Below are positions 1 to 5,429 of a stretch of 5,480 bases of DNA, in pieces; position 1 is the stretch's first letter; every line of letters starts with the position of its first letter. Source of the DNA: Psychroflexus sp. (lineage in GTDB: Bacteria > Bacteroidota > Bacteroidia > Flavobacteriales > Flavobacteriaceae); assembly GCA_007116535.1 (NCBI GenBank), contig SKIG01000135.1:1-5480 (forward strand), written 5' to 3'. The translations under genes and the position numbers were made by a program. The notes beneath the pieces were generated by a model. It saw nothing but the letters and a program-made list of their open reading frames with translations, did not search any database and had not been told where the DNA came from.

Positions 1-1022
1 GTGTTGTCACGCTCTGAATAGGTAAATACATGAAGGTAGGAAATGGGCAATTCATTCAAAAAATGATAGGTTTCCAAAAACAACTCGTCTGTTTCTCCGG
101 GAAATCCAACAATAACATCCACGCCAATGCAAGCATCGGGCATTAGTTTCTTGATTTGATTCACTCGATCTATATATAATTCACGTTGGTAACGGCGACG
201 CATCAACTTCAATAAAGTATTGCTTCCGCTCTGCAATGGAATATGAAAATGTGGCACAAAACACTTGGATTGGCTCACAAAATCTATGGTTTCGTCTTTT
301 AGTAAATTAGGCTCTATAGAAGAAATTCGCAAACGCTCAATACCCTCCACTTGGTCAAGCGCTTTTACTAAATCTAAAAAGGTATGTTCATGCTTTTTGT
401 TGCCAAATTCTCCCTTTCCGTAGTCGCCTATGTTTACTCCTGTTAATACTATTTCCTTGATTCCTTGTGCTGCAATTTCTGCGGCATTATTCAATACATT
501 TTCAAGCTTGTCGGAGCGAGAAATCCCCCTTGCTAATGGAATGGTGCAATAGGTACATTTGTAGTCGCATCCGTCTTGTACTTTCAAAAAGGCACGCGTT
601 CTGTCGCCAATGGAATAAGAACCCACGTAAAAATCAGCATCGTCGATTTCGCAAGAATGTACCTCTCCCACATCGTTTTTAGTCAAGTCGTTTAGGTAAT
701 CGGTTACTTTGAATTTTTCAGTAGCTCCCAAGACCAAATCCACACCATCTACGGCGGCTAACTCCTCAGGCTTTAGCTGTGCATAACATCCAACGGCAAT
801 CACAAAAGCATCTTCATTTACTTTTTGGGCTTGTTTGACAATAGTTTTGAAGCGTTTGTCAGCATTTTCTGTCACACTACAGGTGTTTATTACGTACACA
901 TCAGCTAACTCGTCAAACTCAACTCGATTGAATCCCTCTCCTTCAAAACTTCTGGCAATAGTCGAAGTTTCAGAAAAATTCAACTTACATCCCAAGGTAT
1001 AAAAAGCTACTTTTTTATTCAT
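1..1022 (-). CDS. mtaB: tRNA (t6A37) methylthiotransferase MtaB, C-terminus off the window
   Basis: Radical-SAM iron-sulfur enzyme that methylthiolates N6-threonylcarbamoyladenosine at position 37 of tRNAs reading ANN codons (ms2t6A); cytoplasmic. I translated the reverse strand: it is open from the ATG at 1022 to the window edge, 340 codons. The N-terminal UPF0004 domain (about residues 3-115) has its three cluster cysteines, C12 (TLGCKLN), C48 (NTCSVTENADKR) and C79 (VGCYAQ). The radical-SAM domain starts near residue 140 and carries CxxxCxxC at C152/C156/C159 within QDGCDYKCTYCTIP. The LTGVNIGDYG motif (193-202) points to MtaB rather than MiaB or RimO. IPLQSGSN (261-268) and VGFPGE (305-310) are also typical. 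Family members are about 430-450 residues, so roughly 100 residues including the TRAM-like C-terminus should lie beyond position 1. The start is supported by the usual MNKKVAFYTLGCKLN opening. It is transcribed divergently from the solute-binding protein gene. No frameshift is visible. Confidence 0.95.
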   Translation of the reverse strand, partial: MNKKVAFYTLGCKLNFSETSTIARSFEGEGFNRVEFDELADVYVINTCSVTENADKRFKTIVKQAQKVNEDAFVIAVGCYAQLKPEELAAVDGVDLVLGATEKFKVTDYLNDLTKNDVGEVHSCEIDDADFYVGSYSIGDRTRAFLKVQDGCDYKCTYCTIPLARGISRSDKLENVLNNAAEIAAQGIKEIVLTGVNIGDYGKGEFGNKKHEHTFLDLVKALDQVEGIERLRISSIEPNLLKDETIDFVSQSKCFVPHFHIPLQSGSNTLLKLMRRRYQRELYIDRVNQIKKLMPDACIGVDVIVGFPGETDELFLETYHFLNELPISYLHVFTYSERDN

Positions 1023-1036
1023 CACTGCATTGTTTT

Positions 1037-1062
1037 GAATGTTGAAATATTCAACAACATTC
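1037..1062 (-). promoter_or_regulatory. Hairpin in the mtaB leader
   Basis: An 8-bp perfect inverted repeat (GAATGTTG at 1037-1044 with CAACATTC at 1055-1062) encloses a 10-base AT-rich loop. If mtaB is transcribed from the -7 element at 1181-1188, this hairpin lies in the leader RNA about 14 bases before the start codon. A shorter alternative pairing, GTTGAA/TTCAAC (1041-1046/1050-1055), competes with it. It could tune translation or bind a dimeric regulator, but nothing else in the sequence identifies a function. There is no T-run, so it is not a terminator. Confidence 0.35.
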
Positions 1063-1159
1063 CAAGTTTACTCATTTTTTGGAAGTGGAAAATTCTGTTT
1101 TTCAAAAATCAAATTTTCTATCTATATACTCAACTTCTTTCAACAGAAAAAAACATTTG

Positions 1160-1167
1160 TATCTTCG
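1160..1167 (+). promoter_or_regulatory. Putative -7 promoter element for the solute-binding protein gene
   Basis: TATCTTCG matches the Bacteroidota -7 consensus TAnnTTTG at all but one position. It lies about 45 bases before the proposed TTG start at 1213, giving a predicted leader of roughly 40 bases. No clear TTG-type -33 element is seen about 19 bases upstream; the region is only T-rich. The element sits inside the longer ATG-initiated reading frame from 1039, which argues against that upstream start. Confidence 0.4.
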
Positions 1168-1180
1168 CAAAAAGAGTTGG

Positions 1181-1188
1181 CAAAGATA
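1181..1188 (-). promoter_or_regulatory. Putative -7 promoter element for mtaB
   Basis: On the minus strand this reads TATCTTTG, an exact match to the Bacteroidota -7 consensus TAnnTTTG. It is followed by GCC, as is often seen in flavobacterial promoters. Transcription would start near 1174-1176 and run left, giving mtaB a leader of about 150 bases. The -33 region is T-rich but has no clear TTG. The element is the mirror partner of the one at 1160-1167: GTATCTTCGC (1159-1168) and GCAAAGATAC (1180-1189) form an inverted repeat with one mismatch and an 11-base spacer. Confidence 0.45.
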
Positions 1189-1212
1189 CCAACTAAAATT
1201 TGTTTTATAAAA

Positions 1213-2841
1213 TTGAAAGTCACAAGCTTCCATTGCATTTGCAAGAAAATCAACTTATTGTATTTAGGGGTAGTTTTATTCGCTATTTCCTGCGCTAAAA
1301 ATGAAGAATCCAAGCGAGATCACTTGGTATTTCGTTACAACGAACATGCCAATATTAGCTCCTTAGACCCTGCATTTGCAAAAGATCAGCGGAATATTTG
1401 GGCGTGTCATCAGCTCTACAATACCTTGGTGGAATTGGATGAAAAACTTCAGATTCAACCGAGTTTAGCTTCTTCATGGGAAGTAAGTGAAGATGGACTT
1501 ACCTATCTATTCAATTTACGAGAAGATGTTTTTTTTCATACCAATGAAATTTTTGGTATAAATGAAAAGCGAAAATTGAATGTTGCGGACGTAGTTTTTA
1601 GTTTGAAGCGACTTACCGATCCAAAAATTGCTTCTTCAGGTTCATGGATCATGCAATCTGTTGAAGAAATTTCTGAAGTTTCTGCTAATCAAGTTAAAAT
1701 ACAACTAAAACAAGCCTTTCCTCCTTTTTTAGGTTTGCTTAGTATGAAGTATGCTTCAATAATTCCTATTGAAGTAGGGCAAACTAATTTTGATTTTAGA
1801 AAGAATCCTATTGGAACAGGGCCATTTTATTTCAAGCGTTGGGAAGAAAACGAAAAGCTTGTCTTTAGAAGAAATCCGCTTTATTTTGAAAAAGATAAAA
1901 ATGGAAATCAGCTTCCTTATTTAGAAGCTGTAGCAATTACATTTCTTCCTGAAAAACAAGGAGAGTTCATGGAGTTCCTTCAAGGAAAAATTGACTTTAT
2001 GAGTGGTTTGCATCCTTCCTATAAAGATGAACTCATCACTTTATCGGGTGAACTCAGCGCGAAATATGCTGATCGAATTGCTATTCAAAAAAGTCCTTAC
2101 CTCAACACCGAATACATTGGTTTATATATGGATGCCGACAACTCCTTATTGAAAGACAAGCGATTTCGACAGGCGTTGAATTACGGATTGAATAGGGAGG
2201 TTATGATGAAATACTTACGAAACAATGTGGGCATTCCCGCAACAAAGGGGTTTATTCCTCAAGGATTACCAGGTGCGTTAGAAAAAGATAGGTATGCATT
2301 TCAACCCGAGAAAGCAAAAGCATTGATTCAAGAAGTGAAAAGTGAATTAGGAGTAAATTCACTTCAACTGAATATAGCCACCAATGCCTCTTACTTAGAT
2401 TTGATGGAGTATGTGCAAAAAGAGTGGGCTAAATTAGGCGTAGATGTAAAAATTGATGTCATGCCTGCTTCTACCCTACTTCAGCAACGTTCATCAGGAA
2501 AATTAGAAGCTTTTCGTGCGAGTTGGATTGCCGATTACCCAGATGCAGAAAATTATTTAAGTCTTTTTTTATCGTCTAATTTTTCACCAAACGGACCTAA
2601 CTATACACACTTTAACAAGTCGAGTTTCGATTCTTTATATAGAAAGGCTAATCAAGAAATTGATGTAGAAAAACGAATAAATCTTTATCGCCAAATGGAT
2701 TCCTTGGTGATGGAAAATGCACCTGTTGTACCTTTATTTTATGATGAAGTCATTCGTTTTCAACAGAAAAATATAGATGGCTTGGGAATTAATCCACTTA
2801 ACTTACTTGACTTACGAAGAGTAAAAAAACAAGCAATGTAA
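1213..2841 (+). CDS. ABC transporter substrate-binding lipoprotein, family 5 (peptide/oligopeptide type)
   Basis: Predicted periplasmic, lipid-anchored receptor (SBP_bac_5, DppA/OppA-like) that would deliver peptides or similar solutes to an ABC importer. From the TTG at 1213 the protein has 542 residues, the usual family length. It opens with a lipoprotein signal: KK at 11-12, a hydrophobic stretch 13-26, and lipobox FAISC with C27. Family motifs follow in order: SLDPAF (50-55), YNTLVELDEKL (69-79), PSLASSWEVSEDGLTYLFNL (83-102), LNVADVVFSLKR (122-133), NPIGTGPFYFKRW (198-210), RFRQALNYGLNRE (317-329), and SWIADYPDAENYLSLF (437-452). Start choice: the frame is open back to an ATG at 1039, but that would put 84 residues before the lipobox cysteine and the start would precede the likely promoter at 1160-1167. 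The TTG sits in an ATAAAA-TTG-AAA context typical of starts in this phylum. No permease or ATPase gene is adjacent. The true ligand cannot be read from the sequence. Confidence 0.88.
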   Translation: MKVTSFHCICKKINLLYLGVVLFAISCAKNEESKRDHLVFRYNEHANISSLDPAFAKDQRNIWACHQLYNTLVELDEKLQIQPSLASSWEVSEDGLTYLFNLREDVFFHTNEIFGINEKRKLNVADVVFSLKRLTDPKIASSGSWIMQSVEEISEVSANQVKIQLKQAFPPFLGLLSMKYASIIPIEVGQTNFDFRKNPIGTGPFYFKRWEENEKLVFRRNPLYFEKDKNGNQLPYLEAVAITFLPEKQGEFMEFLQGKIDFMSGLHPSYKDELITLSGELSAKYADRIAIQKSPYLNTEYIGLYMDADNSLLKDKRFRQALNYGLNREVMMKYLRNNVGIPATKGFIPQGLPGALEKDRYAFQPEKAKALIQEVKSELGVNSLQLNIATNASYLDLMEYVQKEWAKLGVDVKIDVMPASTLLQQRSSGKLEAFRASWIADYPDAENYLSLFLSSNFSPNGPNYTHFNKSSFDSLYRKANQEIDVEKRINLYRQMDSLVMENAPVVPLFYDEVIRFQQKNIDGLGINPLNLLDLRRVKKQAM

Positions 2842-2873
2842 CCTTTGTTACTTCTAAAGAAAAATGCTGCTCT

Positions 2874-2881
2874 TATTTTTG
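2874..2881 (+). promoter_or_regulatory. Possible -7 promoter element for the TauE/CstB unit
   Basis: TATTTTTG fits TAnnTTTG and is followed by GC, 16 bases before the permease ATG, so the leader would be very short. A TTTG at 2844-2847 is 26 bases upstream, too far for a good -33 element. The AT-rich context makes chance matches likely. It nonetheless lies where a promoter separating the sulfur genes from the solute-binding protein gene would be expected. Confidence 0.3.
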
Positions 2882-2897
2882 CTGCAAATAAACAACT

Positions 2898-3704
2898 ATG
2901 GAATTTATTGAACTTTTAGGATACGGTGGAGCACTTGTTATTGGTGTTGTACTTGGTCTTATAGGTGGTGGCGGCTCTATTTTAACTGTTCCAATTTTGG
3001 TATATGCATTTCCCATTGCTCCCTACTATGCAACAGCATACTCACTTTTTATTGTCGGTTTCTCCTCTTTAATTGGAGCCTTCCGAAACATGCAAAAAGG
3101 CTTAGTAGATTTTAGAACAGCCATTGTTTTTTCTGTACCTGCATTTATCGCAGTATATGCTACAAGAATGTATTTGCTTCCTGCTATTCCTGAAGAAATG
3201 GGAAGTATAGGCGATTTTCTTATCACCAGGGATTTAGCCATCATGGTATTTTTTGCGATTATCATGTTGCTAGCTTCCTACTCTATGATAAAAAAAAAAA
3301 AAAAAGCAATCGAAAAAGAAGCTGAAGATGTGGTCATTACCTACAATTATCCATTTATATTGTTAGAAGGTACCGTTGTAGGAGTTATCACCGGTATTGT
3401 TGGCGCAGGTGGAGGATTTTTAATTATCCCCGCTTTAGTAATATTCGCTAAATTACCTATGAAAAAAGCAGTAGCTACTTCCCTATTAATCATCTCTGTA
3501 AAATCACTAATTGGCTTTTTAGGAGACGTTCAACAAATTGATATTGATTGGGTGTTTTTAAGTATTTTTAGTTTATTAGCAGGGATTGGTATTTTTGTGG
3601 GGATTTGGTTGAATAACTTCATTGATGGGAAAAAATTGAAAAAAGCCTTTGGTTGGTTCGTGTTAATTATGGGAATTGTAATTATTGCAACACAATTGGC
3701 TTAA
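2898..3704 (+). CDS. TauE/SafE family membrane permease, probable sulfur-oxyanion exporter
   Basis: Integral inner-membrane protein of 268 residues in the TauE/SafE (former DUF81) family, whose members are proposed to export sulfite, sulfoacetate or related anions. It has the family's two homologous halves, each opening with a glycine-rich helix: LGLIGGGGSILTVPILVY (19-36) and GVITGIVGAGGGFLIIPAL (162-180). Hydrophobic segments fall at about 9-36, 43-62, 73-95, 112-130, 152-183, 190-209, 216-238 and 250-267. The charged stretch 132-144 (five lysines, then AIEKEAED) is the loop between the halves. The five lysines are encoded by a run of 16 A (3290-3305), a site prone to slippage; either shifted frame stops within about 8-22 codons. 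The ATG at 2898 is the only sensible start and has no Shine-Dalgarno sequence. The next gene, 69 bases downstream, is a persulfide dioxygenase, which supports a role in disposing of sulfite or thiosulfate. The substrate itself is inferred from context. Confidence 0.88.
   Translation: MEFIELLGYGGALVIGVVLGLIGGGGSILTVPILVYAFPIAPYYATAYSLFIVGFSSLIGAFRNMQKGLVDFRTAIVFSVPAFIAVYATRMYLLPAIPEEMGSIGDFLITRDLAIMVFFAIIMLLASYSMIKKKKKAIEKEAEDVVITYNYPFILLEGTVVGVITGIVGAGGGFLIIPALVIFAKLPMKKAVATSLLIISVKSLIGFLGDVQQIDIDWVFLSIFSLLAGIGIFVGIWLNNFIDGKKLKKAFGWFVLIMGIVIIATQLA
3290..3305 (+). repeat. Homopolymer run of 16 A inside the permease gene
   Basis: Sixteen consecutive A residues cover the last base of an ATA codon and five AAA codons (lysines 132-136 of the TauE-like permease). 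Nothing else in the window comes close. Losing or gaining one A would end the protein after about 158 or 140 residues, leaving only the first half of the two-fold permease. Confidence 0.95.
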
Positions 3705-3773
3705 GGCGGAAATTTGAAGCCAACTTAAGTATAATGAGAAAAGTAATTTAGATTAATAAAAAAACAAATAGAT

Positions 3774-5186
3774 ATGAAAATTGAACAAATTTACACCGGA
3801 TGTTTAGCGCAAGGAGCTTATTATATAGAAAGTGAAGGCGAAGTTGCCATTATTGATCCATTGCGAGAAGTTCAATCCTATATAGACAAAGCTGAAGAAA
3901 ATAAAGCGGAAATCAAGTATATTTTTGAAACACACTTTCATGCCGATTTTGTAAGTGGACACATTACGTTAGCAGAAAAAACAGGGGCTAAAATAATTTA
4001 TGGCCCCAATGCTACAACTTCTTTTGATGCTTACATCGCAAAAGATGAAGAAGTTTTTCAATTAGGTAAAGTGAGCATAAAAGTTATACACACCCCGGGA
4101 CATACGATGGAAAGTACTACCTACTTACTCCGTGATGAAAAAGGTAAAGATGTAGCTATTTTTACAGGTGACACACTGTTTTTAGGAGATGTGGGTCGTC
4201 CTGACTTAGCTCAAAAAGCTGCTGATATGACGCAAGAGCAATTAGCGGGTACCTTATACGAAAGTTTGCGCAATAAAATTATGCCTTTAGCAGACGAAAT
4301 TACGGTGTACCCCGGTCATGGAGCAGGTTCTGCTTGCGGAAAAAACATGATGAAAGAAACCGTTGATACGCTTGGTAATCAAAAGCAAATGAATTATGCG
4401 TTGCGCCAAGATATGACCAAAGAAGAGTTTATCAAAGAAGTAACCGATGGCTTAGCACCACCTCCACAATATTTTCCGTTAAACGTAAAAATGAATAAAG
4501 AAGGTTACGAATCTATCGATACAGTTTTAGATAGAGGCTTAACTGCTTTAACTCCCGATGCTTTTGAAGCAGTGGCTAATGAAACAGGTGCGCTTATTTT
4601 AGATGTTAGACACCAAGATGACTTTGCGAAAGGACATGTCCCAGGGTCAATTTTTATTGGTTTAGATGGTAGTTTTGCCCCTTGGGTAGGTGCTTTGGTA
4701 GCAGATGTAAAACAAAATTTATTAGTAGTAACTCCTGAAGGAAGAGAAGAAGAAACAGTAACTCGCTTGTCTCGTGTTGGATTTGATTTTACCTTAGGGT
4801 ATTTAAAAGGTGGATTTGAAGTATGGAAAAAATCTTCTAAAGAATACGATACTGTTGAGGATATAAACGCAACTCAATTTAAAGATTTATTGGCTAAAGA
4901 AGAATTACCTGTTTTTGACGTACGTAAGGAATCGGAATATATTTCTGAGCATATGCCAAACGCAACCAACACTCCATTGGATTTCATCAATAATCACTTA
5001 AGTGAGTTCCCAACTGAGCAAAACTTTTATGTGCATTGCGCCGGTGGTTATCGTTCGATGATTGCTGCCTCCATTTTAAAAAAGAGAGGAATACATAATT
5101 TAGTGAATATTGCAGGAGGATTCAAAGACATCAAAGAAGTTGGAATAGAAGTGACAGACTATGTTTGTCCTTCGACTATTGCATAG
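3774..5186 (+). CDS. Persulfide dioxygenase-rhodanese fusion, CstB-like
   Basis: Cytoplasmic enzyme of 470 residues that should oxidize glutathione, CoA or other low-molecular-weight persulfides and, through its rhodanese part, yield thiosulfate. Residues 1-235 form an ETHE1-like metallo-beta-lactamase domain: THFHADFVSGH (53-63), HTPGHT (106-111), TGDTLF (131-136), GRPD (141-144) and YPGHGAGSACGK (179-190). By analogy with ETHE1, the single iron is bound by H54, H110 and D133. The last His of HxHxDH is replaced by F59, consistent with one metal rather than two. Residues about 258-355 form a rhodanese fold (LDVRHQDDFAKGHVPGS) whose catalytic loop reads VVTPEGR with no cysteine. Residues about 363-458 form a second rhodanese with an active loop, HCAGGYRS (C422-R427). 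This dioxygenase / dead rhodanese / live rhodanese order is that of staphylococcal CstB. The ATG follows an A-rich leader 69 bases after the TauE-like gene, so the two are probably cotranscribed. C188 may correspond to the extra reactive cysteine of CstB, but I cannot align it here. Confidence 0.93.
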   Translation: MKIEQIYTGCLAQGAYYIESEGEVAIIDPLREVQSYIDKAEENKAEIKYIFETHFHADFVSGHITLAEKTGAKIIYGPNATTSFDAYIAKDEEVFQLGKVSIKVIHTPGHTMESTTYLLRDEKGKDVAIFTGDTLFLGDVGRPDLAQKAADMTQEQLAGTLYESLRNKIMPLADEITVYPGHGAGSACGKNMMKETVDTLGNQKQMNYALRQDMTKEEFIKEVTDGLAPPPQYFPLNVKMNKEGYESIDTVLDRGLTALTPDAFEAVANETGALILDVRHQDDFAKGHVPGSIFIGLDGSFAPWVGALVADVKQNLLVVTPEGREEETVTRLSRVGFDFTLGYLKGGFEVWKKSSKEYDTVEDINATQFKDLLAKEELPVFDVRKESEYISEHMPNATNTPLDFINNHLSEFPTEQNFYVHCAGGYRSMIAASILKKRGIHNLVNIAGGFKDIKEVGIEVTDYVCPSTIA

Positions 5187-5210
5187 TTTTTTCATGATTT
5201 GGTAATAGTA

Positions 5211-5236
5211 AGAGCAGTCGTAAGGCTGCTTTTTTT
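5211..5236 (+). terminator. Intrinsic terminator of the TauE/CstB unit
   Basis: A 9-bp stem (5211-5219 with 5224-5232, including two G-U pairs and a core AGCAG/CTGCT) is closed by a GTAA loop, a GNRA-type tetraloop in RNA. A run of seven T (5230-5236) overlaps its 3' arm. It begins 24 bases after the stop codon of the dioxygenase gene and marks the end of the transcript. Confidence 0.88.
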
Positions 5237-5288
5237 GTGCTATGGTTACTATAGTTTATATAGATGCAATTAGTATGAGTTTCTTGCA

Positions 5289-5423
5289 TTAACCCGAATT
5301 ATTCTTTAGACCGCATCTTTGCCAAAGTTCCAAACTTTGACAAAGGTGCAATCTATTCAATAAACTCATCCCTCCAAAAGGGGTTACTTGCTTATCTGAA
5401 TACACTATGGGTAAGTTAACCAT
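5289..5423 (-). pseudogene. N-terminal fragment of an IS1380-like transposase
   Basis: Reading right to left from an ATG at 5423, a frame of 44 codons ends in TAA (5291-5289). It begins MVNLPIVYSDKQVTPFGGMS and continues with LLNRLHLCQSLELWQRCGL. A short basic or polar start followed by a TPFGG motif and a leucine-rich stretch ending in a GL turn resembles the opening of IS1380-type DDE transposases. These are normally about 400-450 residues long, so only a tenth is present. I see no continuation in any frame between 5288 and the terminator at 5236, so the rest is deleted rather than merely frameshifted. Stop codons lie upstream in frame, so the ATG is the only start. The family assignment is from memory of sequence patterns and is moderate. 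The alternative is a short chance reading frame in an intergenic region. Confidence 0.45.
5313..5349. repeat. 17-bp inverted repeat with palindromic arms
   Basis: The arms (5313-5329 and 5333-5349) are separated by CCA and pair at 16 of 17 positions as plus-strand RNA, with one G-U pair and one C-A mismatch. Each arm is itself built on a small palindrome, CTTTG-C-CAAAG (5317-5327) and CTTTG-A-CAAAG (5335-5345). There is no following T-run on either strand. It lies inside the transposase-like fragment. Confidence 0.75.
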
Positions 5424-5429
5424 TTGGGG
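5372..5429. repeat. Long imperfect inverted repeat
   Basis: The segment around CTCCAAAAGG...GGTTACTTGC (5372-5391) can pair with GGGTAAGTTAACC...TTTGGGG (5411-5429), extended by two G-U pairs to 5393/5409, leaving a loop of about 15 bases. The pairing has one mismatch and two small bulges, about 18-19 pairs as plus-strand RNA and fewer on the minus strand, where the G-U pairs become mismatches. It encloses the ATG (5421-5423) of the transposase-like fragment. Chance pairing in a short region cannot be excluded. Confidence 0.4.

Noticed and set aside
467..682. Plus-strand reading frame of 71 codons
   Set aside because: It lies wholly inside mtaB on the opposite strand, in the stretch encoding its radical-SAM cysteines, and has no recognizable protein features. 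It is a shadow frame.
1039..1212. N-terminal extension of the solute-binding protein from ATG 1039
   Set aside because: It would place 84 residues before the lipobox cysteine, begins upstream of the likely promoter, and its translation is low-complexity AT-derived sequence.
2860..2880. AAAAAT/ATTTTT inverted repeat after the solute-binding protein gene as a terminator
   Set aside because: It is a six-pair stem made only of A-T pairs with a 9-base loop. It is too weak to terminate and overlaps a likely promoter element.
3026..3265. Minus-strand reading frame of 79 codons
   Set aside because: It is antisense to the TauE-like permease, whose protein-level conservation is clear. The antisense frame shows no motif and no promoter.
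3730..3735. TATAAT box between the permease and dioxygenase genes
   Set aside because: It looks like an E. coli-type -10 element, but Bacteroidota primary sigma factors use TAnnTTTG. There is no partner element at proper spacing, and the 69-base gap fits cotranscription.
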